In this document: piece by piece, positions 47,189 to 59,530 of the stretch | How positions within the stretch are numbered: position 1 is the stretch's first letter | How the letters are laid out: each line of letters starts with the position of its first letter | NCBI GenBank assembly: GCA_014898415.1 | Contig: RCTD01000025.1 | Coordinates: 1 to 64,000 of the forward strand | DNA: 64,000 bases | DNA from: Stromatinia cepivora | Taxonomy: Eukaryota; Ascomycota; Leotiomycetes; Helotiales; Sclerotiniaceae | Direction: 5' to 3' | Notes under the pieces: model-generated | Databases searched by the model: none | Seen by the model: the letters and a program-made list of their open reading frames with translations, nothing else | What the model was told of the DNA's origin: nothing | Translations under genes and position numbers: made by a program

Positions 47189-48875
47189 TAAGGGTTAGGG
47201 GGGTTTTTTGGGGGGTTAATGAGCTGAAGGGGGGGTGATGGTCAAATCTGATAGACAACCTACAATGCATCCTTCTACAACATGTAACAAAAGTTTTCAG
47301 GGGTTAACTTTAGCATTCAAAGGGGTTCAAAAATGGACGGCACTATCTATTAGCCTAGGAGATAGGCAAAAATTCGAGCCAAGTTTATGCGGAGTAATTA
47401 ATTCATACCTATTTACATACCCAGTACTTCCTAGTAAGACTACTCCCATAAAAAATAGAACTTAAACAATTCATTAAAATATCAAATCCCCTTCGAATTG
47501 ATTAATTTTCCTCTGCAGTAATACTCCCTACGTTTACTTCCGATAAATGCCTATAATCCTTGAGCTTGCATTTTTTGTAAAGTAAGTTTCACAAATACAA
47601 TAATAATAATAAGCCCGGGATACTATAGGATTTTTTGTCATATTTTGTGTACAGAGTATAGATGAATCGATGCAGGATTCATCGGATGGCAGGGCTGAGG
47701 CTAGAAATTGATACCAAAAGTAGATGGTTAATGTAGTACTTGTGTTTAATTATTCGGTAAATTACTTTCATGTTTTCCAAAGTGAAATAAATTACTTTCA
47801 TACCCCTCGAATTGAACTTTAATACCCCTTAGAATCTAATCTATAATAATTAGATTTTATATTATGAGGTATATTTTAAGATATATAAATTCTGCTCTTT
47901 TATTATAGATTTTATTCTTTTATTGTATATTTTATTATTCTATTATAAATCTATTATTTTATTCTTTTATTATAAATTTTAATCTTTTATTATAGATTTT
48001 TTTCATTTTTATAAATTCAGAATTATCATAATTTAATTATTTAAGAATATAATCTATTAAAAATTCTATTATAGAATCTAAGGGGTATAAAAGTAGAATA
48101 AGACTAATTTAAAAGGTATGAAATTCACTTTAGGGGATATGAGAGTAATTTGTCGTTAATTGTTACATAGGTGCTAGATTCATCAATTATTATTTGTTAG
48201 CCGGCTTTTGAGATCGTTGTGTTACGGGATATCGAATTGGGATGGATGGACGGATGGGATGTACCTAACCCTTTATTTGTTTACATGGCCGGGATGATTT
48301 ACGTAGATATTGGTATTTGGTATTTGGTATTTTGTTTTCCATATGTGTCTGTTTTGATGTATCCATTTATTCGTATATATTATGTAGATTTTCCCGTTTG
48401 ATTCATAAATAATCCATAATTCTTTTTAATCGAACATTCGTTGACCGTTGTCAGCCGCTGACGGTGAGAGCTCAGCCCAGCCCTGAAGACTGGGTCGAGT
48501 ACTATTTTCAGGGTTTATCTACGTAAGAAAGTTATCAAACAAGCAAATACAGCACAAGCATAGCACAGTAATCCAATAATATACGAACAAAAGGGTTATA
48601 TACCGCACCGAATAATACGTGGTATTATCAAAGACAAAACTCTATTCTAGACATCAACATCTACGAAGGGAGATCCCAACCTCACTCTTAATTTAGACCT
48701 TTCTCCACTTCATAATCACATTCTTTATCTGCATTGATTTTCCTGGAGTATTCGAACTTCTCTGACCCCCCTTTCCTGCTACCACAAACTCTCCCACTCG
48801 ACTTTGAACATCTTCACGATTTGTTACGGGACTTTCGGATGAGCGATCAGACGGAGGGCAATAAATCAGAGCACA
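47189..48875. other. Intergenic region between SPT6 and the Osh3-like gene
   Basis: Starts with G-rich runs just after the SPT6 stop, then becomes AT-rich and contains the inverted-repeat element at 47759-48151. No gene is seen; a short frame on the minus strand at 48693-48893 is the antisense of the promoter. Confidence 0.5.
47759..48151. mobile_element. AT-rich inverted-repeat (MITE-like) element
   Basis: The ends are imperfect inverted copies: AAATTACTTTCAT near the left end and its near complement at the right. Inside, AATACCCCTTAGAATCTA on the left is matched inversely by the right arm. The centre (about 47888-48010) is a low-complexity run of TTTTATTATAGAT-like units. There is no coding capacity and no clear target duplication, so the call is tentative. 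Confidence 0.5.
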
Positions 48876-51800
48876 ATGGCTGGCATGGAACAATTAGAGA
48901 TTCATAGCAAGGTGTGTATGAGATGTGAAGTGGATATTACTGTTGTCTAATTAGATTTATGCAGTCGTATATTGTTCGATGGGTAAAGGTTGAGGAAAAA
49001 CATACAATCTCATGGAGTGTTCAACCGCACAAAAAGTCCATGTAAGATAGCTCTGTTCTCTGATTTTAGAATATATTATTGACTATATTAGAAATTTTGG
49101 AATTGTCAAGCATCCAGGAACAGGAGGATCATCATCAAGCAATGCCTCTACCCCGCGACAATCCAATTTCGACGATGCTGTTCATTCCATGCAACCACTG
49201 GATCACAGTTCGCAGAGACGACTATCCGCTACGACCGATTCAAGAAATGATTCCTCCACAGCACAAGAACAGTTAAAGGCAAAAGGCTTCATATTAGTTG
49301 AATGGTGTGGAAAATGCGAGGCAGACAAGGTATCCATGGGTACATTTGCAGTGCCGGTTGGTCATGGTGGAATGTACGGATTGGTATTCGACAATACATT
49401 CTCGAAACAAATATCAAAGACTGCCACTTTCGTTCTTCTTACGTATCCTTCTAATGCCCCTCCACACTCGACACATCTACAAAAGTTACAGGGTCTGGAT
49501 GGTACGCATGCACAAACTGGGAGGAAACCAAGTCCAAATCTTCCCGCAGCAGCTTCAGAATCCGTGGAAAGTCTACAGAGTACGGCAATGGGTCGTGGTG
49601 CTAGTAGAGGCTCTATGATGAGTAGAAATGATAGTGAAAATGGCTTTTCGAGCTACCATGTGGGTGTGTTACAGAAGAGGAGAAGGAAGAAAGGACAAGG
49701 CTACGCCCGCAGATTTTTCTCCTTGGATTTCGCAACATGCACATTGTCCTATTACTATAGTCGTAATTCATCGGCGCTACGAGGAGCAATTCCATTGAGT
49801 TTAGCTGCGATTGCGGCAGATGAGAGAAGGAGGGAAATCAACATCGATTCTGGTGCGGAAATCTGGCATTTGAAAGCAAACAATGCAAAGGATTTTGAGG
49901 ATTGGACAAAAGCTTTGGAGAAAGCTAGCAATAGTGCTAGGGGTTCTGTTGGAGCTGCCGATACCGAGGCGGTGCCAACACCAGACGTAGGATTGAAAAT
50001 AAGGACCAGCTATCTGCACGCCCCATCGAACAAGGAAGAGGAAAATGAATGGGCACAGGTTGAAGGTCTCGTCAGTAGGATTGTAGGTACTAGGGATGCT
50101 GTTCGTAGATTGTCAAAGGATACTGCCACCCCAAATAGGAGACACTCACATCTTCTTGGAGCTCCTTCCGGAAGTCCTTTGGTTGAAGAGGCTGGTGATT
50201 ATTTTGCTCCTCGGACCAATCAACCCCAGCAAACTAGTGAAAAGAAGTCTTTCTGGAAACGAAAGTCGAGCACACCCACAGCCACACCTGGCACACCGAC
50301 AACTACGCAACGCAATATGGCCGCACAACTTGCAATTCCGGCTGCTGGTAGCGAGGTTGACGCAAGTGGGACAACTTCCCGAAAATCACGGACCTCATAT
50401 GAAGAACAGAATATCCATGACCATTGCACGTCCTTGCTCAACGATCTAGATTCAGTACTTTCGGATTTTCAAACTTTGATAGCTAGCAGCAAACGTCGTC
50501 GTGCAGCAAATACTGTACCTTTGTCTGCTAGATCTACACACAGTGTTGATTCAGCTTCTACAGGGGAGTTCTATGATGCAGAGGCTGGAGATCCGGATCG
50601 TTCACAGGTTATGATTATTAATCGTAAGAGTGCAGAGGAAGAAACCATAACATCAGAAACCGAGGAGGAGAAAGATGATTGTGGTGCTTCTACATCTTCC
50701 AGTGGAGGAAGTGAAGAAGTCGAACATGTGAATGGTGCAGCAGCACTATTCCCAATGAAGCCGAAAACTTTAGATCCTCTACCTGTCAAGGTAGCTCCAA
50801 AGCGACGAAAGGACATTCCGCCTGCAACAGTTATGCCTCCAAGCTTGATAGGATTTCTACGAAAGAACGTCGGTAAGGATTTGAGTACTATTAGTATGCC
50901 AGTCTCAGCCAACGAACCACTATCTTTACTACAACGCGTGGCAGAACAACTCGAATATTGCAACCTTTTAAATGCAGCTGCCGATCAAAAAGATTCTACA
51001 AAAAGATTGTTACATGTAGCAGCATTCGCAGTCTCACAATTTAGTAACAGCCGAGCCAAAGAACGTGCAATCCGCAAGCCTTTCAATCCCATGCTGGGAG
51101 AAACCTTCGAGCTCGTCCGAAGCGAACAAGAAGTCCCTGGAGGATTCCGTCTTCTCGTTGAAAAAGTCTCGCATCGTCCTGTTCGCATGGCTTGTCAAGC
51201 TGATTCCGCCAAATGGTCACTTGGTCAATCACCAGCCCCAACACAAAAATTCTGGGGTAAAAGTGCAGAACTTATTACGGAAGGTCGTGTGCGTCTGGTT
51301 CTTCGTCTTCCAGATGGAATCGAAGAACGTTATACATGGAATGTCGCAACTGCCTTCCTACGTAACGTCGTTATGGGTGAAAAATACGTAGAACCAGTAG
51401 GAAACATGACAATCACAAATGAAAGTACAGGTGCAAAAGCACTGGTAGAATTCAAACAAAAAGGCATGTTTGGAGGTAGAAGTGAAGATGTAGGTGTAGA
51501 AGCCTATGATGGAGAAGGCAAACACACAAACATTAGTCTCCAAGGAAATTGGACCAGTTCCCTCAGAATCATCGAAGCAGGACGTCCCGGGGCCGAAATC
51601 TGGAAAGTTGGAAGCCTAGTAGACAACGCGGCGAATTGTTACGGTTTAACCACATTCGCAGCGCAATTAAACGAAATCACGGAAATTGAAAAGGGAAAGA
51701 TGGCAAATACGGATAGTAGGTTGAGACCGGATCAACGGGCTGCGGAAGCTGGAAAGTTGGATGAGGCGGAGGATGTGAAGGCGAAGTTGGAGGAGGCTCA

Positions 51801-51999
51801 AAGGAGGAGGAGGAGGAGTATGGAGGAGAGGGGAGAGGAGTGGAAGGCGAGGTGGTTTGTTAGGGTTGAGGGGGGATTGGAAGATGAGGGGGAGGAGGTT
51901 TGGGCTTTGAGGGGGGGGAGGGATGGGTATTGGGAGGAGAGGGAGAGGGTTGCTAGGGGGGAGGGGGAGTGGAAGGGTGAGGGGGTTTTTGAGGTTTAG
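48876..51999 (+). CDS. OSH3: Osh3-like oxysterol-binding protein with PH and FFAT (1006 aa)
   Basis: Lipid-transfer protein of ER-plasma membrane contacts. Three exons: 48876-48911, 48965-49041 and 49092-51999. The first two are tiny but join into MAGMEQLEIHSK and SYIVRWVKVEEKHTISWSV, then PHKKSINFGIVKHPG, the start of an N-terminal GOLD-like domain (about 1-160). A PH domain spans about 227-320 (HVGVLQKRRRKKGQGYARRF). An FFAT motif, EFYDAEAGD, at about residue 530 would bind the ER protein VAP/Scs2. The ORD spans about 620-1000. Its signature region reads EKVSHRPVR (728-736) instead of the canonical EQVSHHPP. GOLD plus PH plus FFAT plus ORD is the Osh3 architecture. The last 100 codons are very G-rich, with Glu/Arg runs. 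Confidence 0.92.
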
Positions 52000-52842
52000 A
52001 GTTTTGGTGGAGGGAGGTGGAGGTAAAGGTGTTTGAGGGATGAGGCGTCGGGGGATAGATTTTATGATTTGAAAACTAGATTTAAGAATTAGATTTGTTG
52101 ACGGCGAGTAAGGGGAGGGTTGAGGATCGAAGAGTATCTTGAGTGGAAATTAGTGAGTGAGCGAGCGGGTTATTTTAATTTTTAAAATGAAGGAGCGTAT
52201 TAGAGATAAAGATAAAGGTAAAGATTATGAGATGTATGAAATTAAATTATTTGGATATGAATATTTATTTATTTGACATTGCTTTTCTGTCTATCGTTCT
52301 TGTTTCTTCTTAATATTTCTTTTCCTCGTATTCTTGTTGATCTGAGCTATTTCTTGAATGTATATATGTATATGTATATGTATATATGAATGAGGATATC
52401 TAATGGTCCTAATCATGACTTGGATGAAAATTCAAACATTCCTCTGATTCTGAGATCCTTATATCTCATCCACAACACAACATCGCACCATATCGCACCG
52501 TCAAATAATGACTACTGATGACTGCAAAAGAGGGGTATACCAAATACCACATCCCAGTCTTAAAATCCCACCCCGGCTTACCAATCCCGAAATTTTTCCC
52601 CCTCCTGACCTGGCATCCGTAAACTCCTTAAATCCTTGTTGCTGGTATCATAATATAAACATAATATATGTTGCCCGTCTCCCAATGCGCAATCGAATGA
52701 AGCAGTAACATAACCACCCAGAAAGAGAATATGGACTTTACTAGACTGGACAAGACATAGAAAAGATATCATAAAATTGTGTCTGGATGAATAAGAAAAA
52801 AAATAGAGTATTTCCGAGAATCTAGCATGAGATTCAATCAAT
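52000..52842. other. Spacer between convergent genes
   Basis: It holds the 3' flanks of the Osh3-like and IFRD genes and a TATATG/TGTATA microsatellite near 52357-52388. No gene is seen. Confidence 0.5.
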
Positions 52843-54351
52843 TTAATTTCTTGTGATTAATGCACTATTGTATCGGTTAGTAAGTATATCTTCGAGAGAA
52901 CCTAATTGAAGAGACAAAATAAATACTTACGGTAAACTTTGTAAAACAACCTCATTATTTTGATAATGGGTCATAAAACCACCACCTAGAACTCTTCTTA
53001 AAGCTTGTAATCTGTGTAATTTCCACCATTTATCAATCTTCATGACTCCAGTCTTATGAATGCGAACAAACATCCTAGATCCTAATAAATGACCATCCTC
53101 ATCGATAACATTTGAATATTTGGGTCCTCGAACTGGGTATTTGATTGTAGCTAGAACATCTCCGAAAGTCGCATGTAATGTTTTTCGATCTTTTTTGGAT
53201 ATAGATTTTGATGATGCTTTTGCTAATTCTGAGAGTGTATGTTCGAGTTGATTCTTTTGACGATATGGCTCGTAGCGTTTTACTTGACTGACATCTAGAG
53301 GGAAACCATATTCATCTACTTTTTCATTCTCGCTAGCATCAGGATCGTCTGATTCTCGTGGTGTGTAACTCTTTTCGTAGATTATGGCGATATTTTCTCC
53401 TGCGGCAATTCGAACTGATGTCGAGGAACTTTCTAATTGGTCGACAAATGCTTCCATTGCTGCCTCGGATTTTTCCTCCAAATCATCTACAAACGTAGCT
53501 AAACTACCCCATTCTTCACATGCTGCTGTGACAACTTCGGCACTATCAGGAGCATCCACTGAATTACCATCTGACTCGACAATTTCTAGGAATTCGTCCA
53601 TTAAATCTTCGATTTCTGTCTCGGATGCGCCGCCATAGGTTGCTAATGCAGCGATTGTTCGAATAGCTGCTGCTTTGACGGTAACATATTCTGATCTTTG
53701 GTAGGCCTGTTTAAGAGTTCGAAATATATCTTCATAAACATCTTCGGAAGGGCATGTAATGACAGTGAGACCAACGGCTGTGGTAAAATTAGAAATTGCC
53801 CATATAATATATGATGATGGTGGCGCATACCTCGTAAAGCCAAACAAGCTTCCTTTTCTCCAGTTTCGGGTTTGATACTTTTACACAAAGCTGGGTATAA
53901 CTCTGCGATTTTACTCTCGATTTCGTCGTAACAATATCTAACCATTAAATAATGATTGTATGCCATTAAAGTACGTTCTCTACCCTCTTCACTGCTTCGT
54001 TTTCGGTCTATGATTTCTTCCATGCGATCGTTTAGTTCCTGGTCCCAGGTAGCAGATGCTTCATGTGGTTCTTGGGCGTCGAGCATATCATCAATGGAGT
54101 TGACACTGGAATTATTATTGTCAGTCAGGAGATAAGGAAGGTGATGAGAGGGATTGTATATTTTACCTCCATGTTGTACTATCATCATCACTCAAATTAC
54201 CATCTTCCTCATCCGAGCCGTGGCGACTAGCATTTCTTGATTGTGTTCGAGAATTTACTGCCGATGCGTTTTTCGAACTTACTCGCGATGCTGCTTTTTT
54301 GGATACAGTCTTATGACTTTCCAGTACTCTTCTTCTTAAATCTCTCGTCAT
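52843..54351 (-). CDS. Interferon-related developmental regulator (IFRD) family protein (442 aa)
   Basis: Helical-repeat protein of the IFRD family, whose members (animal IFRD1/2 and fungal relatives) are linked to gene regulation and to inactive ribosomes. Exons: 54167-54351, 53831-54105, 52931-53777 and a probable short last exon 52843-52864. The first exon is basic and Ser-rich (VSKKAASRVSSKNASAVNS). The core carries ARM/HEAT-like helices (YQRSEYVTVKAAAIRTIAAL; LESSSTSVRIAAGENIAII). The C-terminal IFRD_C block is evident in KKDRKTLHATFGDVLATI and LQALRRVLGGGFMTHYQNN. A GTAAGT donor lies at the end of the third exon. If unspliced, the protein stops at once after SLP (436 aa); if spliced, SLPALITRN ends it. 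Confidence 0.87.
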
Positions 54352-55593
54352 TTTGATTGTGATTTATGTATTGTCCTATGCGGTGGTTGTGTGGTTGTGT
54401 GGTTGGGTGGTTGGGCGGTTGTATGTTTGTGTGTTTGTATGTTTGCGGTCTTTCGACTTTTCAAAGATAATGAGGGTGGGTAAAAGTTTAGGCAATAGCT
54501 AACTAGTAATTTGACGGACTTGAATCGGTCGAGTTAAATAGAGAAATAGTTTCAAAAGCCGTTCCTCCATATGGGATTTTATGAGTCATCAAAAAGTAAG
54601 AAAATGATGAATTGTGAATCAAGAATAAATTGATGTTGCCTATGATGAAATAGTTACCTAGTTAGGTAGCTAGTAAAGAATTTCGTGATTGAATCAGGGT
54701 TAATCGAATTATTATAGCATGTGCAACTTGTGCAACTCCACTTTATATAGTGGATCCACTAGGATAAGAATGATTTGGTGATGAAATTATTTACGATACT
54801 AATAAAGTGAAAGTTTAAAAGGTGATTGATTGATTTGGATAATTGAATATTTGCCCGGACAGTTGCACAGACGTTTTTGGAAGAATGGAAAAAAAGGAAT
54901 AAGGAAAAGACAAGTATAATAATAAGTAGATTATTATTTACAAAGCAATACTAGAGGGGGTTACAAGCGATAATAATTAGGGCAAGAATCAAAAGGAAAG
55001 GAATAAAACTTCATTTTTGCAAGTATTCATATTCGGGTTCCCATCGGTGAGCCAAAATCACTCACTTTAAGCCTTAATATCGAGGTTTCCCTCTCCTCCG
55101 TACGGTAAATCTGGGGTTAATCAACCAATCTATCATGATCCTTATCAATACCACTAAATCTCCTTTTTACCATAGCTTTGACCCATAGTTGCCTTATCTG
55201 TCTGACCACAAACCGTAACCCCTCCTCTTCTCTCTCTCTCGTACTTCCCACACCTTTTCTACTCAAGTTCATTCAAAAAAGAAAACTGCAACTCAATCAT
55301 CAAGTTTACTTTCATTTACGATATCGACACACACACACACATACTGAGACATTTGGCTGGCCATTTGATCCGGGTCTATCAACCATATCAACCATATCAA
55401 TCTCGCCTTCCGAAGGGTCATTGCCAACAAATACAGATACAGAGAGCCTTGTCGTTCGGTTTCACCATCAGCCCGAATAACTTCGTACAATCAAAAATAC
55501 ACATATAATTACACAAATCTCCTTGGGTCAAATATTCCCTTGATCCCTTTCTACAGACTTCTTTAAAGTCTTTACCATCTCAAAATCCACAAG
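54352..55593. promoter_or_regulatory. Divergent upstream region of IFRD and FHA genes
   Basis: 1.24 kb between outward-facing genes. Near 54381-54445 it holds a tandem repeat of GTGGTTGT/GGTTGGGT-like units. Near 55325-55340 it has a CA dinucleotide run in the FHA leader. No gene is seen. Confidence 0.5.
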
Positions 55594-58287
55594 ATGTCTT
55601 ATCAAGGTATGCAAGTATTGATTTCACCTTCATTATCCACTTTTAGTCTTTCATGTACTCGTAAGGCTACAGCTATGACCTTTCAATTCCCCATTCCCCA
55701 TTCTCCTTTCCCCATAATATCTGCGGAGTTCTATATTTCGAAGTCTCATGATACTATTTCATGCATATGCCTTCACCATTACTTGCTTTCACAGATATTA
55801 ATACTAAACCTTTCTTAGTAAACGTTCAAATACGTCACGACCCCATCGCCGCAGATGAAACCCGTCTCTCCGAGAGAGTAATCAACCTGAATCCAACACA
55901 GAGGGTTTTGCAAATAGGAAGAGCTTCCAAGAGTCCTATCAAAGGTCTCTCAGGTGCTACCAATAATGCGTGGTTTGATAGCCCTGTCATGTCCCGAAAC
56001 CATGCCGAGATTATCTACATCCCATCGGAAAATGTAAGATTATTCTACTCTCATGATTTGTCTGCTCATACTAACTTCTTTTAGGTCATCCAAATTCGAG
56101 ACGTAGGTTCGATGCATGGTACTTTTGTTAATGGAGAAAAGTTGGGTGATGAAGCCAAAACTCTCAACATAAACGATCGAATTGTCTTCGGTATTGCTGT
56201 CAGACGTGGCATGGATATGTTCCCGGCATGTCATTTCAACGTCAACTATCAAGTACTTCCTTGGAAGCAAGTATTACTTTTACTATTCTGCTTTGCACAT
56301 TCTGATCTATTGCTATAGGAAACCTAACAGTTATACTGTACCTGATTCCTCCGATGACGAAGACGAAGGTTATAATTATAGCGACGTGGATATGTCCGAA
56401 GGTGCTTCAAGTCAAGATGATACATCTATCGAAATGATTCGCTGTAGTACCATGGCATCTCAATCAATTGATGCTATTGATCTGACTGTAACGATACCCC
56501 CGAGTCCTAAATTCGAGCCTACTGAACCTTCCTACATTTCGACGACTAAGAAAACTGAGGTACAAGAATACGCTCCCAAGTCACCGGTTCTAGATGACCC
56601 TATGACAGATGATAATACTGTTATGATAAACTCGAATCCAAAGCCAAACCATGGAAATGACCGCCGTCAAAAGAGAACTTTCAAATTCACTTACAACTAC
56701 AAGAGTGATGACGATGAAGACATGATTTTGGCAACTTCTGACTTAGACGGGTCTGATTTGGAGAATGTTTCTGACCATGATGATGAAGATGATGAAGATG
56801 ATGAAGAAGAAGAAGAAGATTCCGATGCATCTGAGGAATCAGATGATAGCGTTTCCGCAACCAAGAATCCCGTTACACTCGATGAGATCCCTTCTTCGGC
56901 CCCTTCGGGTTATTCATCGCGTGCATCTTCTCCTGTTCGTCGGGCCAGCAATTCTCGAGCTCTATCCTCACCTGGACTTTCCCCTATTCGTCCAGTAAAC
57001 GATCCTCGAGCTCTGTTCGATAATAAGAACATTCCTGAATCCCATGTTAGGACACAAATTCATACTTCTGAAGAACAAATAGTTCTTGGTGGACATGGTA
57101 GTGATGAGGAAGATGATGACGACGATGAAAGTGTAGGACTTTCTGAAGCTGCTAATGAAGGTTTCCAAATATTACTCAAAGATGGTTTAATTGAAAATAA
57201 ACCAGTCAATTCTCACTTCCATTTCAGGGATCGTATGGTTGAAGATAATTTCTCCGATGCTCGTCTCGACTTTACTGCTCCCCGTCCCACCAATTATGCT
57301 CAGCCTCCAATGAATTCAACAACATTGTGGTCTTCTTTCGATCGAGAAGCTAGTCCTTCGGCGGTAGCAATGGTAAAGGCACCCGGACCATCCAAAGCGG
57401 AACATTCTGTTGATCAAAATCCCAAAAGCTCGTGGAATTCTTTATCAAAGGGAAAAGCATGTGCCAAATCATTGGGTGATAAGACTGGAAAGCATGCTTT
57501 CTTCGAAGCCAGAGAAGACAATAAGATGCAGTTTCAAGCACATGCTGATGAGGAAGAGAAGCAAGAAAACCAATACTCTTCATCACCAATATTCACAAAA
57601 CCAAATCAGGCTGTCAAATTCGCCCAACCCTTGGCACAATTCGTACAACCTATACAGCCTATGAAATATCATGGCAATGGCATCGACCATGGTTTCATGA
57701 CGAACGATCGTTCTGTTTCGGGAAATGAAATTAAAGATCGGGAGCATAATATCAATGAGGCACATACACATACATTTGAGGCTGTTGGTGGTCCGATGTT
57801 CAATGTTAGATCTGCAGAAGAACGACGTTCGATTCATCCATATTATTTTAGTTCAGATGCCTCATCAAGAGCTCCAGAGAGTCCAGTTTTGGAAAGACAT
57901 CCAACTAGATCTGGCCTTCGTATTGATGACATTATTGATGGTTCTTCAACATGCAGAAAGAGAAAGGCAGATGAAATTTCCGACGATGACGTTAACGAAG
58001 GTGAAATACGCAAAAATGAGGTTCGACATTGGGCTTCTTCTGTTGTTGTACCTGAAAAGCCTGTAATGGCACAAGAAGCTGTATCTGAGGTTGCACCAGA
58101 ACAATTTACACCTCAAGCTATTCGTTCTGCGTTGGCCACTAAAAATATCGATCTCGAACTTCGACCAATCAAGAGACCCAAGATGAAGAAGTTTGCCGAA
58201 GCTGTAGGATACTTTGCTCTAGGAGGAGCCGCTGTTGGAGCTGGTTTGTTCTCAGCTCTTGTTGCAACGGCTCCGGATTTTCTTTGA
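55594..58287 (+). CDS. FHA-domain protein with C-terminal membrane anchor (800 aa)
   Basis: Four exons: 55594-55606 (13 nt), 55795-56033, 56085-56266 and 56319-58287. The third intron starts GC rather than GT (AA|GCAAGT, TATAG acceptor); only this choice keeps the frame (VLPWKKPNSYTVPDSS). An FHA phosphothreonine-binding domain spans about residues 45-120, with the hallmark strings QIGRASKS, SRNHAEI and IRDVGSMHGTFVNGEKL. A long acidic, disordered region follows, with Asp/Glu runs near 56780-56820. The C-terminus ends in a hydrophobic segment (YFALGGAAVGAGLFSALVAT), fitting a tail anchor. The layout recalls STRIPAK-associated FHA proteins such as HAM-4/Far10, but I see no coiled coil, so that link is unproven. 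Confidence 0.87.
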
Positions 58288-59528
58288 GTTCGACAATACT
58301 CATTACAATTTGGGTTGAATTGACAACATTTGCTATTTCAACAACATAACAGGAATTTATCGATGATTCATGATAGGTCTAGGATGGATAATGGAAACGG
58401 GGATTCGGAGAGATAGCGAACGGAGATGCAGAAGGAATGAAGCACTGACGCATTTCTTCTGGCATTATTGGCTGGTTACTGTTGCTACATATCTACGAAG
58501 GATACATGGCGCATTTAAGGATTTCGTGGCTGGCGTCTGTGGGACTTGCGGGCTAGTTTTCAATTTATTTGTGAGGATTGTGGGATGGATTGCGATGGAT
58601 AAACGAATTCAATGATTGGCTCTGGGGATAGGTAGGAAAGGGGAGTTTTTCATATCAAGACATACAATATTTGGTTGGCTTAAGGCTTGTCCTCTCATTT
58701 TCGCTCTTTCATGAACGTTATCTAAATTATTTGTTGTTTCGTTTGTTCGCTTTGTTATTTTTTCAGTGCTATGCTGGTGGATGGAAGGTAGCTAGTCTGT
58801 TCGGGGCAGGGGTTAACAAGTTCGAGAGAGCGGTAGCTAGGTATCATAAATTTGATAAATAAATATGAATAGGAAATTCAAAAATATAATATGCAGTTAT
58901 AGTGATGAGTGAAATATACACTTGATAAATTCGTCTATTCAATTTTTTATTTAAAATTTTATCGTTTGATAAAACAAGTTTTTTGCTTTTCCATAATAGA
59001 GATTCAGATATACTTTTGTAAGAAAGACTACATATAGTCCTGTCTGAAACGAAAAGAAGTTGTATTCTTACGTGGAATATAACTCGAGTGATAAACAAGA
59101 GCTCGCTTATGAAAGGGGTTGGTTGAGTTTGCAAGATTAGATTGTGAGATCTTGGATGTAGATAGGTGGGGGTGTAAATTGTGAATTTTTAGATTGATTT
59201 TAGTGAGGAGGATATATAAGGGATGAATAGGGATGAATAAGAATGAGTATAATGAAGTTATTAGGTGTGTAGGAGATTGAAATGCCTCATTTTTTGGGAA
59301 GTTTGAGGGGATATAAGGATAATGTTTATGGATTGTATTAAATGTTATTTGATTGATTGATGAATAGATGGCTTGTTATTAGATGATGGAACTTTATATT
59401 AGTATGTATATAGGAATGGTTTAATTATCGGTGGATATTTAATCGTATAACTCAAGATGCGCTATATCTGATAGTATATATTTAAGGGGCTTTTAGAAGT
59501 TTTCTCGAGTCGAGATAGATAGATGGTA
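58288..59528. other. FHA gene 3' flank and spacer
   Basis: About 1.2 kb, increasingly AT-rich to the right. An 81-codon frame at 58370-58615 is hydrophobic but has no other support. No gene is called. Confidence 0.45.
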
Positions 59529-59530
59529 TA

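Noticed and set aside
55321..55342. CA dinucleotide run as a possible CRISPR or regulatory array
   Set aside because: Simple microsatellite in a leader region; no spacers or conserved flanks.
58370..58615. 81-codon hydrophobic frame after the FHA gene
   Set aside because: Lies where the 3' UTR is expected, has no family resemblance and no splice or promoter support.
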